From Canna indica (Eukaryota; Streptophyta; Magnoliopsida; Zingiberales; Cannaceae), in assembly GCA_034359265.1 (NCBI GenBank), contig CP136893.1, positions 19,290,001 through 19,354,000 of the forward strand: a DNA stretch of 64,000 bases, read 5' to 3'. The notes beneath the pieces are model-generated. The model had not been told where the DNA came from. It did no database searches and saw nothing but the letters and a program-made list of their open reading frames with translations. Made by a program: the position numbers and the translations under genes. Of the stretch, positions 25,585-37,900 are shown piece after piece; the first letter of the stretch is position 1, and each line of letters starts with the position of its first letter.

Positions 25585-28500
25585 TGAACCATTTATGTTA
25601 TCAGAGCGGGCAAGCTCTACCGAGCAACACAAATCCTTCTCTTTTCCACCCTCCACTACCATGACAACAAACACCCCATTCATACAACCATCCGAATTTG
25701 TTATCAATCAGCTCACACTGTCTGGTCAATGTATCTCCATTAATCTCGGCACCCAACTATCCATCAAACTTATGAGCAACAACAACTTTCCCATGAGACC
25801 AAAAGAGCTTATTATGAAATCTCTCACTAGCTTAGAATCTGAATATGATCTAATTAGTGATGCCATTCCAATGAGGCATTCTCCTATCTCCTTTGAAGAA
25901 CTCCATGACAAACTCTCTAGTCATGAATTTTCTCTTCGCCATCAAACTCCAAAGGAGAGCAGTTTACTGTCACTGCTCATTCACTCAACGAAGCAACCAA
26001 AGAAATCACAACTCTCGCCACAACAACAATAATCGGCGATCTCATCAGCAATCATGCTCCATGCCCACCAATATACCCCGCACTGATTTTTCACCAAGAA
26101 GCAATAACTGGTGTCCCTTAGGTTCTTCCAATAATAGTGGAAACTCAAAACAAGCCCAGAGTTTAATGCTAATTATGTGATAGATTTGGTTATGTTGTCA
26201 AAGTTTACATATCAATGACACACTGCTCAAGATGCTCAAGCCAATTTTGTATCAAGGCAGTGTGACCCTTCGACAAATTGGATCATGGATATTGGTGCCT
26301 CCCACCATATTACCTATGACACCCAAAATCTGCAAGCCTACACAGAGTGTAATGACACAGATGATGTCATTGTTGGTGATGGTAATGTTATAAAATCACC
26401 CATATGGGAGATATTACCCTTCCTTCCAAATCTCGCAATTGTTCTAGAAAATGTATTATGTGCCCTCTCTATTCGTAAAATTCTTATATTTGTTCATCAA
26501 TTTTGCTCACAAAATAATACATTTATTGAATTTTTTCCATCTTATTTTGTTGTGAAGGATTTGAGAACACGAGAGCCTCTAGCTCAAGGCTCGAATAACC
26601 TATGAATGGACTAGTCACATTCCTCCAGCAGTTGGTCATTCCACCAATAAAGCTACGTGTCTCCCCTTCTCTGTGTGGCATCGTCAGTTGAGTCATCCTC
26701 ACATTACGACTTTACAATATCTCATTGCTAATATTAGTTTGTCATGTCTTTCAACTTTCAAAACTATATTTGTAACTCTTGTCTTTCCAATAAAAGTCAT
26801 CGATTATATTTTTCCACATCTTCTTTGAAAAGCACTAAACCTTTAGAATTATTTTATACTGATGTTTTGGGGACACTCCCATGTTTCATCTTCTGAAGAT
26901 TATAAATTTTATTTTGTATTTTTTGATCACTTCACAAAATATACATGAATATTTTTTGATCACACCCCCACGTTGCTTCATCAGGCATCTATGCCACTCT
27001 ACCTATGGCTACATGCCTGCCAAACAACGATTTACTTAATAAACTGTATGACCACACCCATCCTCCAGAATCAATCTCTATATCAAGCTTTATTTCGTCA
27101 ATAATCCAATTATCACTCCCTCAGTACCTTTGGTTGTTTATGCTACCCTTGGCTTCGCCCTTATTGTCGTATCAAACTTGCACCCAAATCTATGTCATGT
27201 GTGTTCTTGGGATATTCTGTCAAGTACCATTGCTACAAATGGCTTGATCCAAAAGCCAATAACTTGTTTTTATCCCGCCATGTTATTTTTGAAGATATTG
27301 AATTTCCCTATGAACGCTTCCACTTAGACCAACCCGACCCAAAGAGATAAATTATCCCATGTGGATAAACTTTCTTCCTTCCCCTCATCCGCCACCTCCA
27401 CAAGCCTTGCCAAACACAACCCAACCCAATCATTCCCTTACCACCGATATCCAAATTCCACTAACCACCTCCTCTAGACCAAACATGCCCATGTTGGGCA
27501 GAACAAGCAAAGTCCCCATCCCATCTGCCTCTCCACCATCACCTACTTTAGCTTCTCTGTCTAATCATGTTCATTTGGAGTCGCCTCTTCTGACGGCCTT
27601 GAGCGATGATGCTTCTACCTCTCTCTCGTAGTAGATAAGTAACACTTCCTCATTCATCATTCACCTCCTCCTCCACCACCACCTCCTCTACCATCTTGCA
27701 TTGTTACCTGATCCCAAAACAAAATTTTCAAACCACATAAGCCCACTAATTATTCTCTCTTACTTGTCTCTACAACTAATCAGGTTGTTCCCAGGTCTTA
27801 TAGGCAAGCTGTAAAGGATAAAAAATGACGAGATGTTATGCAATATGAAATTTCGGCTATGGTGAAAAACGACACTTGGATAATGTTCCTCCCTCACCTG
27901 CTCAGAATATAGTTGAGTGTAAATCGGTCTACCAAATCAAATACAAAGCTGATGGTTCTCTGGATCGGTACAAAGCTCGTCTTGTCACCAAAGACTTAAT
28001 CAACGACTCAGAGTTGATTTTACTAAGACATTCATCCTTGTGATCAAACCAACAATAATTCTCTTGACTCTTGCCATGTTTCACAAGTGGGAACTCTATC
28101 GGTTAGATGTTAACAACGTTTTTTTATAATGCAATCTTGAAGAAGAAGAAGTTTATATGAGTCAACCGTCACGCTTTGATTCTAAGCACTCATCTTATGT
28201 CTGCAAGCTTAACAAAGCAATATATGGCCTTCGTCAACTGCCGAGAGCATGGTATGACGAATTTAGAATTTTTCTTCAATCTTATGACTTTGTTAATTGA
28301 GCCTAATGCTACCATATTCATACTTCGTGACCAACATTTTGTGATTTATTAACTTATTTATATTGATGACATTATTCTTACTAGCTCCTCCAAGTTAATG
28401 TTTATTTACAAGTTAATGTTGCCTTATCATCTCTATTTTTTCTTAAGAACCTTTCACCATCGACATATTTTCTTAGCATTGAAGTTTGTCACACTCCTAA

Positions 28501-29300
28501 TGGCATTCTGCTCTCACAACAAAAATACATCATTTATCTGCTTCAAAAGTTCAATATGATGGAAGCTAAGGGTGTATCTTCACTCATGTCCAGCTCTATG
28601 GTCCTTAAACTTGATGATGATGCTGATCTTACTGATCCAACGGAGTATTACCAACTTATAGGAGCTCTTCAATATCTAGCTTTTACATGACTTGGCCTTG
28701 CATTTGCAATAAATCGATTTTCTCAATTCATGCACAAGTTGTCTGCCTCTCATTGGCAAGATGCGAAATGAGTACTTCGATACCTCAAAGAAATTCATCC
28801 TTTTGCTCTCAAGCTATAATAGATTGCCCCTTTGAAGCTCATTGCATTCTCTGATTCAGATTGGGCTGCAATCCCGATAATCGAACATCCACTGGAGCTT
28901 GTATATTGTTCCTTGGTGGTTCTCCTATAAGTTGGTTGTCCAAGAAACAACCAACATTTGTCAAATCTTCGACAAAAGCATAATACAAAGCAATTTCTAA
29001 CAGTGGCACAGAAATAAATGGGGTTGTTCACGTTCTTCTTGAGCTACATTATTCTCCTTGTGATGTTCCCATCATTTACTGTGATAATCTTGGAGCCACA
29101 CTCCTATGTCAAAACCCAATATTTCATAGCCGAACGGAACATGTTGCAATAGATTATCATTTTGTTCGACAACAGGTTCAATCCAAACACCTTGCAGTTC
29201 AACATGTCCATTTTGTTGACCAACTTGCTGATATCATCACAGAATTTGTCACTGTTTCACAAGCATCAATCCAAGATAGGTGTCATTGAGCCTACACCTA
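25585..29300 (+). pseudogene. Decayed gag-pol of copia element 1
   Basis: A primer-binding-like TTATCAGAGC sits near 25,599. Gag-like sequence runs to about 26,250. The protease is recognisable at 26,285 (MDIGASHHITYDTQ; the usual D-S-G is D-I-G). Integrase debris follows to about 27,340 (for example LPQYLWLFM). RT lies at about 27,840-28,720, with LVTKD, YGLRQLPRAWYDEF and the catalytic-type YIDDIILTSSS near 28,355. RNase H follows to 29,290 (SDSDWAA and IIYCDNLGATLL). Stops and frameshifts are frequent, so no polyprotein can be made. Confidence 0.85.
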
Positions 29301-29313
29301 TCTTGCGGGGGCG

Positions 29314-29572
29314 TATTGAAGGAATATAATTTCTCCCTTCTTCATCACCATATCTCCCTCTTTATTTCTATTATTTTCCATTGATTGTAATCAAAGTCTA
29401 TTTGATTTGTTTTTCTTTTCTATTTTTATTCTTCATTTATTGTAATTGAATTAAATTGATTTATTTTTCTTTTCTATTTTGAGCCACTACTCCTACTCTT
29501 GTATGAATACATGATCAATGAGAATTGATCAACCAAGCCGGCCTTCCGCGATACAAATGCTTGTGTCTCTTT
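29314..29572 (+). repeat. Right LTR of copia element 1
   Basis: It follows a purine tract (TTGCGGGGGCG, about 29,303-29,313) that acts as polypurine tract. It starts TATTGAAGGAATATAATTTC and ends near CTTGTGTCTCTTT, aligned with the left LTR at 23,570 but with many substitutions and an extra ~25 bp, so the insertion is old. A target duplication is not visible. Confidence 0.85.
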
Positions 29573-30701
29573 AATAGCCTCTTAGCTCACTTCTAGCGAA
29601 GTGGTAGGTAGGAGATTTATAGTAAGAGGTTGAAGAAGGAGGTGCAAGGATCAAATGGTGACAAAGTGGAAGACACTTCATTTTGTGTCTTGTCGCGAGG
29701 AGAACATTGTATCAAGCGTGTGTCATGTGGAGAGAGTTATGATTACAAGTGGATCTTGGGAGGTGTCGTATTAGTGAGATGAATCTTTTGGTTGACTTGG
29801 AAAGGCTCGATAGTGTCTTTGGATGTTTGTATGGCTTATTTAGTAACGAAATATAATTGATTGGTAAGAGTATGATACATAGACAAGCCTCTCATGGGAT
29901 TATATGTTGGCTTCAAGTTATTTATGTCTATCACTTTTAGATATTTTCAAATAAAAAAGAAGAGGGGTTGTAGAATACCGACTCCCCAATATCCCTTGGG
30001 CTCATGATGGAAACTTGACCTATGTTTAATGTCAAGTCAAGCTAAGGCTCATCACCAAGCTCGAGTTTGGCCCAAGGTTGGAGGTAGTTTGCAATGTTCG
30101 ATAAGAATTACATTCGCCAAAATATTATATTAAAGTTTGAATAGACTAGTTTTACTTTATTTTTTTAGAAATTTATTTATACTCCATACATTTTTCATTT
30201 TTTGTTAAAGTTAGAAAAAAGAGCCGGAGTTCACTCAAAGACAATATTTTAATATGTCAATTTTAGATAATAGTTTGAGTCGTAAATGATAATTTTTATT
30301 TTTATTTTTATAAAAAATATACAATTCGATTTATTTATAAATTAATTGATTTTATAAAAAATATATTTATAATTACAAGTTTATCACTGTATTTTGATAT
30401 CGAACCAATAATCTCGAAACCACATAAAATAACCTTATCATTTTTATTAAGAAAAATAGTTTCATCGAAACAAATTTTCATTCTTGTTTCGATTCAATTT
30501 CACGAAAAAAATGAACCAAATATGTATTCGTAAGTAGTTTTGATTTCAGCGAAATTGAAATTATAAAAATAGACTTGATTTCGCTAACTAAACATACCCT
30601 TATGGTTTCCAAATATATAAGGATGAGTATGTTTTATTGCCATATATTTGATTTGCCTGACTTGAGCATCTAATATGCTATATTGTTATACTTTACATAG
30701 G
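29573..30701. other. Intergenic nuclear DNA
   Basis: AT-rich sequence without a usable open frame. I see no LTR, inverted repeat or RNA gene in it. Confidence 0.5.
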
Positions 30702-30710
30702 GGAGAAGTG

Positions 30711-31552
30711 CAGATTTAGTCCTATAAGTTTTTAATTTTTTGAACTTTGATTCTATAAGTTTCATTTTGGTATTTTCGGTATTATAAGTTTGCTCCGTAG
30801 TATATATTTGGTCTTATCTATGACGGTCTGTTAACTCTCCGTTAATGTGGACTAACACCGTTCATACACGTTCACATATTTGGTCATATAAATTTCATTT
30901 CAAAATTTTCAGTCATACATGTTTTCCCCGTAGCACATATTTAGTCCTATCCGCACGGTCCATTAATTCTCCGTCTATGAAAAAAAAAACGACGTTATAT
31001 ATGTCCATGTTGACAGAGTTAATAGACCGCCGTGGATAAGACCAAATCTATATGATGGACCGACATATATGCAAGTTGGTATGTTAACTCCGTAACATAG
31101 ATTTGCTCTATAACATATATAAGTTTGCTTCATAACATAGATTTGGTCTTATTCATGACGGTCCGTTAACTTCGTCAATATGGGTATAATGTTGTTTATT
31201 TTTTTGTGGACATAGAGTTAACATACCATCACAGATCATATAATCAAATTTGTGCTATGAGTCAAATATATTGGATCAAATTTGTGCTAAGGGGCAAATA
31301 TATAAGACCAAATCTGTGCTTTGGGACAAACATATAGGATTGAAAATTTCGAAATGAAATTTATAAGACCAAATATGTCAACGTGTATGAACGACGTTAG
31401 TCCACATTGACGGGGGTTAACAGACCGCCACATGATATGACAAAATCTGTACTACAGAGCAAACTTATATGACTGAAAATAGCAAAATGAATTTTATAGG
31501 ACTAAAGTTAAAAAAATTATAAACTTATATGACCAAATATGCACTTCTCTCG
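30711..31552. mobile_element. 842-bp Mutator-type MITE with long inverted repeats
   Basis: The element is bordered by the 9-bp direct repeat TTTACATAG (30,702-30,710 and 31,553-31,561). The left end GGGAGAAGTGCAGATTTAG and the reverse complement of the right end CGAGAGAAGTGCATATTTGG begin inverted repeats of about 250 bp that stay alignable by eye. A 9-bp duplication with long TIRs is the mark of MULE-derived elements. The small open frame inside (30,845-31,039) is part of the repeat and not a gene. Confidence 0.9.
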
Positions 31553-32211
31553 TTTACATAGTAATGCAATCCTTCTAACAATGGTGATAATATTATATTA
31601 TCATATCATATTTTTTATTTATTTCATACACTAAATAAATAATAAATATATAATTCAAATAAGAGATGACCCAATTAATTCAACATCGATTTCAAATTGA
31701 AAATTACTGGTAGATTTGCACTTCCGAGTTTGACTTGAGCTCGTTCACTCGATATTAGAGGTGGCAACGGGCTGGGCCAGCCCATGGGCGACACGGGCCC
31801 GGCACGGCTGTGCCCAGAAGACGGGCCGAGCTTGCCTTCTGGGCACGCGGGCCGTGCCAGGCACGGCCCACGTGCCCGTGCTTTGGGCGAGCATGGAGGC
31901 CTAGCGCACACAGGCCTAGCGTGCGCCAGACGTAGGTCGGCCCGAGCCAGACTTGGCTCGGGCCGACGAATATTTTATATATATATAAAATTCCTATAAA
32001 TACCCCCTCTTCTTCTTCATTTCTTCTATCTTCATCTTCAACTCTTTCTCTCAATCATCAACTCTCAACTCTCTTACTCTCAACAATCAACAACATTTTA
32101 AGATCATCAAGAAGCCAAGGATTTAAGATTGTTGTTAATTTTTTTAATCTCTTCAATTTGTTTCATTGATTAGTATAATATTTATACTTTTTATATTTTT
32201 AATTTTTACTA

Positions 32212-34245
32212 ATGGCGGATGGAGATTTTTCAGGTTATACTCCACAAACTGGATCAAATATGTTAGAAGAAATGTCTCCTGCTACTTCTACCACTCAACA
32301 AAATCAAAACATAGAGATAAGTCAATCTATTAATTTATGTCCATCAGGTAGAAAAAAAAGTATGGTTTGGAAATATTTTGATAAAATTATTGAACCTGAT
32401 GGCACTATAACAAAAGCCTGGTGCAAAAAATGTCAAAAAATTCTTTCGGCTTCAACAACCAGAGGAACTGGTCATTTATTACGTCATGCAAAGGGTCATG
32501 GCACTAAGGTTACACAAGCTCAACAAATTCTTAATTTATCTTCTTCTGGTTTAACAACTTTTTCATATGATCATGATTTTCAACGTCGAGAACTTGCAAA
32601 ATTAATTGTTCAAAGTGAATCTCCTTTTAGTTTTGTTGATCAACCAATATTTTTTAGTTGGATTCAAAATACTTTACAACCAAAATATAAAAAAATTACT
32701 CGAAATACAATGAAAAGTGATGCTTTAAAATTATTTTTTATATATAGAGAAAATATAACGACTAGTTTTCAAAATTATAAATCAATTTTTTTTTAACATC
32801 TAATGTTTGGTCTAGTCAACGTACTACTAATTCTTACATTTGTGTTACTGCACATTGGATTGATGAAAATTTTATTTTGCAAAAAAGAATAATTAGTTTT
32901 AAAGTTTTTGAATATCCACACACTTCTGTTGTCATTTTTTCTGCTATTAGATTTGTAACATCTTTCTATAATATAAATGATAAAAAAATTTCGATTAGTT
33001 TTGATAATGCTAGTAATAATGATGTTGTTATCCCTCCCCTTATACAGTGATTTCAACCAGTATTAAAAGGAGAATTATTTCATGTTAGTTGTGTTTGTCA
33101 TGTTCTTAATTTATATGTACAAGATGGTTTAAAATAAGTAAATATACATGTAGAAAAAATAAGAGATGTTATTATTAGATATATGCGTTCTTCAAAAGCA
33201 AGAACACAAGAATATAAAAAATTATGTCAATCTTTTAATAAACCATTTAAAAAATTTAATGGTGATGTTATTACTAGATGAAATTCAACATATCATATGC
33301 TTATGTCTACTATAAGATATCAAGATATCCTTACATTGTTTTACAATCAAAATATGCATGATGATCCAATTAATAATAATGATTGGTTAGTTGCTGGGCA
33401 TATTACTAAAATTTTAGAACTTTTTAATAAAGTTATCGAACAACTTTTCGGTGTTTATTATCCTACATGTAATTTAACTCTTTCACATATAGTTCGTATT
33501 AGTGAAGTATTTTCTTCATATAGACATCATCTTTTATTTGCACAAATTATATATTTCTTTAATGGAATCTAAATTTAAAAAGTATTGGTCAGATATACCT
33601 ACTTTATTTTGTTTAGTAATATGTTTAGATCCTAGAATGAAAATTGATGGTTTAAATATGATGTTAGATGATTATTATAACAATATGAAATTAGATATTG
33701 TTGAAGAAAAAAAAATTAAAATTTCAAATTTATTGAATTCTATATTTGTATTTTACGCTTCAAAATTTGATGATACAATTACAAATAAGACAATATTTTC
33801 TTCTTCTAGATTAAGAGATAATGGTGAAAATAGTATTAATTCTCAACTTAATCATAGAATAAAAAAAACTAAATCTACTAATTTTAATGAATTACTTTTT
33901 TTTCTAGATCATAATCATTCTGAAGAAATAGATGATAATGAAATTTTAGCATGGTGGAAAAAATAAGAAAATACGTATCCTATTATTTCCATCATGACAC
34001 GTGATATACTAACTGTTCCTGGGTCTATAGTAGCTTCCGAGTCTTGTTTTAGTGCAGGAAATAAAATTCTCGACGAAAAAAGGAGCCGAATGAGTGAAGA
34101 AACGATTGAAATGTGCATTTGCTTAAAAGATTGGTTGGATGCTGAAGATAGATTATAAGATAAGGGAGGACACGACACTTCATCATCGGGAGAGGAGGAA
34201 GCTCAAACAAGCGAAGCTGGTGCTGCTGGTACAAGTACAAGTTAA
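32212..34245 (+). pseudogene. hAT transposase with BED zinc finger, broken
   Basis: The first frame (32,212-32,796) begins MADGDFSGYTPQTGSN and holds a BED-type finger: W-K-Y-F at residues ~54-57, then C-K-K-C and G-H-L-L-R-H. Later frames (33,297 to 33,966) continue the hAT body, and about 33,920-34,160 encodes the C-terminal dimerisation domain: ILAWWKK, a stop, then YPIISIMTRDILTVPGS, VASESCFSAGNKILD and MCICLKDWLDAEDR. The stop after WWKK, the break at 32,796, a frameshift near 33,560 and others make it inactive. Coding ends at 34,245 with a Ser/Thr/Glu-rich tail. Confidence 0.88.
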
Positions 34246-34536
34246 ATCACTGGGACTACGGGTGATTAAAAATATAAAAAGAACTACGTAAATATGATCA
34301 TTCTATAGTTAATCATTGGGGAGTACAAGTTTAGCTATAGAAGGTACGTATGCAACTTTTTAAGGTGCGGTCTATTATAATATTTTAAAAAATATTTTAT
34401 CATTGGATGAATATTTGTGTATTAAAGATAAATAAAAATTTAATTATAATTTGATTTTTTAAAAATCTTTTTATTAATTTGTACTGTGTTACAATGTTAC
34501 ATATAAAAAATATGTTAAAAAATATATAATAAAATT

Positions 34537-34592
34537 TAGTACAATGATTAAGTTATCTCAAATAAAATTAGAGGTTCAAGTTCAAAACTCAT
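34537..34592 (+). other. tRNA-like stretch near the 3' end of hAT copy 1
   Basis: It reads TTAGTACAATGATTAAG, a ~25-nt gap, then AGAGGTTCAAGTTCAAAACTC. The first part resembles a pol III A box and D arm, the second a B box and T arm (GGTTCRANTCC). It does not fold into a full cloverleaf. Confidence 0.4.
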
Positions 34593-34928
34593 CCGTAACC
34601 ATTAATTTTTATGATTAAATTTTAAATCTAAAATTTAAATTAAATAATTTAAATTAAATAATTAATTTTCGAGCCGGCCCTAGCCCGGCCCGAACCCAGC
34701 CCGAGCCCGGTTGGGCGGGCTCGTGCCCTGGCTGGGCTTGGCTGCCACACAATCGGGTTCATTTGATTTAAATTCGTGGGTTTATACTAAAATGAACCGG
34801 TTCGACTGAGCTGCTGATTTATGAAATCCGAATTTAAGTTACCCGCAGTATTACCTTGATCATTATTGGATATTTGTGGCGCCAATGTACACGCGTAAAA
34901 ATCTGTTTTTTTTTACCTTTATTTTTCA

Positions 34929-34937
34929 AAACCCTAA
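34929..34937 (+). promoter_or_regulatory. Telo-box AAACCCTAA upstream of the TrpRS start codon
   Basis: An exact AAACCCTAA lies 40 bp before the ATG, probably in or near the 5' UTR. Telo-boxes are frequent in promoters of plant translation-apparatus genes; its use here is inferred. Confidence 0.6.
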
Positions 34938-34976
34938 TCGCTGTCCCCTTCGCAATCTCCCCCGGTGACGTCTCTC

Positions 34977-37900
34977 ATGGCGGAAGAGCCGAAAACGGGC
35001 GGCAGTCGGGAGGGGGAGGACGACCAAGTGGTTAACCCGTGGGAGGTGACGGCGAAGGATGGCGGGAAGATCGACTACGACAAGTTGATCGAGAAATTCG
35101 GTTGCCAGCGCCTCGACGAATCGCTCGTGCAGCGCGTTGAGCGGCTCACTGGCCGCCCCGCGCACGTCTTCCTCCGTCGCGGCGTCTTCTTTGCCCACAG
35201 GTCTAAGATTCTCTTTTGTTCTCTTTATTTTCTGGCTTATTTCGGTTTTGGAGCAGTTGATGAAAGAAAGGTACGAACTTGGCGCGATTTTAATAGGGAC
35301 CTCAACGAGATTCTCGATGTATATGAGAGGGGTGAGAAATTTTACCTGTATACGGGCAGAGGACCGTCCTCGGAGGCGTTGCATTTGGGGCATTTGGTGC
35401 CCTTTATGTTCACCAAGTAGGTATTTTTGTCAGTGAGCTTGTCTAGCTAAATGCATTTCTATAATTCCATCTGTATCAAACATTCGAATAATATTAGTTA
35501 CACTAGCTTGAGTTTTTGCTCTGTCCCAGTCAGGCTAGAATGCTCTGTATCAAAATTTAAAGAATTCTGATGCATCGAATATTATATTTGTATGTCTTAG
35601 AAATATGCTAGCACTTGATTATATAGACATTAACTAAATCTATCATATATTTAAGGTACATTTTTACAGTGACCTATCATCAGAAATAGTCCTTCTGCCT
35701 AAACCTTTTAGGGTTTTTTGCCTATGGAGGTACAAGTACCTATGTATTTTGGTAATTACGAAGCAAATACTTGAATTTTTTTAGTTACTTTTGATATGTT
35801 CTACCTTAATTATTGGAGTTTTCTGATTCAAATTCATCTTGTGCTTATTATGTTGCACTTCATAGTTCATAAGCTTTTAGATATAATTATTCTAGGTTGA
35901 AGCCAAATTTGGGGAATTTTTTGATAGTGAGTATGCTGCTTTGTGCAGATACTTGCAGGATGCATTCAAAGTTCCTCTTGTAATACAGCTAACTGATGAT
36001 GAGAAGTGTATGTGGAAGAATCTAACAGTGGAAGAAAGTAAAAGGCTTGCTCGTGAGAATGCAAAAGACATAATTGCATGTGGATTTGACATAACAAGGA
36101 CATTCATTTTCTCAGATTTCAGTTATATAGGCGGGTAAGGTTCTCTTCTTGCCCTTTGTAAATAGCTTGTATTTGCTGTTGATTATATTAATATTATTGA
36201 CTTTTCTAAGCAGTTTTTACTTCTACCTTCCGTTTTTGTTTAGATATCTTCTGCTTCCAAGTCTTTCAGTTCAATGTAGTTTTGATTTTAAACATTGATA
36301 TTTCGATTTTATATACACCAAAAATGATATTTGTGAAGATGAGGATGCCACATTTCCGGAAAAGGTTTAGTAAAATTTCCTGTATTTGTGAAGAATTGTA
36401 GATGTTTATTTTTGAAAGTAAAATGGGGAAAGACAATTTTAAATATTTGGGCAGTTATGAATCTCCAAAGAGGATATGTAAAGGCAATGGTGTAGGTTCG
36501 AAGAATTATTTCAGATTAATGGTTGAGAAGGTAGAGAAAGAGCAAAAAAGACTTAATTTTGGAAGGAAAGGAGTACATTTGGTTCTCTTTAATCATGTTT
36601 TAGTATTGATTTTGATAAATCAACCACAGGATCTGTGTCCATGCATCTGACCTCAAATAGTTGGAATTGTGGTTCTTAAAAATTTCATTGTCATGACTTG
36701 TTTTTCTACTTATTGTTGCTGAGTTCTAATGATTGAGGTTTATTTCTAGTTCCTTCTATGAGAACATGGTCAAAGTTGCAAAATGTGTTACATTTAATAA
36801 GGTGAGTGCAAATACATATGTTTCCAATATTTATAGTTCTTATCATTTTTTATGTTAAGTTCATAGGGAATTTCTAGGAGTTTGTTTATATTCTAGTAAT
36901 TCATTTACTTTTGTACTTCCAAATGCAGGTTGTGGGAATATTTGGTTTTACAAATGAGGATCATATTGGCAAAATCAGCTTCCCTCCTGTTCAGGTTCTA
37001 TTTTATCACCTTTCAATTGAGAGATAATTTCCTTTAGGTCAATATGAAACTTGATGCATATGTGAGTGTACTTGGCATACAAAAACTGTCCTTTTTCTGT
37101 TTGAAGTTTGAGTCTAATGAAAATTTTCTGATCGTGTTTTGGCATAGCAGATGTTTGAAACATGGGTAATTTGCATATACACCCTCCCTCTACTTTGACT
37201 AAACTAAGCTTACACCCCCTCATAGGCTCATACTATGAAAATACCTCATACACCCCTTCCAGATATATGTGGGACACTCAGCATCTCTGAATTCTATGTT
37301 GATGGCTTTTAAATGGGGAAAAATTACACATCATTTTATCTTTCACCATATATACCTGTGGGTCGCTTTAAAAGAGTGTTATTTTTTAGTTTTAAATTAA
37401 ATCGCTTCTAAACCCTTAAATCAAATTAGGTTAAGGGCATCTAGATGTAAGGGTTTAGCAGCAATTTAATTTTAAAATAAAAATTAGTCATATTTTAAAG
37501 TCATATTCTGTTCTATTTGGTAAAAAAATTAAGTGACATGTATTTTTTCTCTATATAGAAGCCATCCACATCATATTCAAGGGGTGATTGGGGATGCACA
37601 TCCTGAGGGGGTGTATGGCATATTTCCATACTATGAAAGGGTGTATGCTTAGGTCAAAGTATAGGGCGTGTATAGGTAAATTACCCTTGAAAAACATTTG
37701 TATCAAATGTTTAGTGATGCCCTCATTGTTATACTAATCTCCAATTCATATCTGAAATTCATGACTATTATTTGCAGGCTGTCCCATCATTTCCTAGTTC
37801 TTTCCCACATCTCTTCCCAGGCAAAGACAATCTTCGTTGCTTGATTCCATGTGCCATCGATCAGGTGATTCTAAATGTTTGTTACTGTATTCCTGATTAA

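Larger units (their letters stand above)
31756..34750 (+). mobile_element. hAT DNA transposon copy 1 (about 3.0 kb)
   Basis: The left end TAGAGGTGGCAACGGGC and the right end (reverse complement GTGTGGCAGCCAAGCCC) are poorly matched terminal repeats of the TAG-GGTGGC hAT type. Both subterminal regions are unusually GC-rich (about 31,760-31,975 and 34,670-34,745) around an AT-rich transposase. No clear 8-bp duplication remains. A related copy lies at 54,911-57,820. Confidence 0.8.

Noticed and set aside
34965..34976. In-frame GTG start upstream of TrpRS
   Set aside because: Plant nuclear genes start at ATG; the ATG at 34,977 fits family length.
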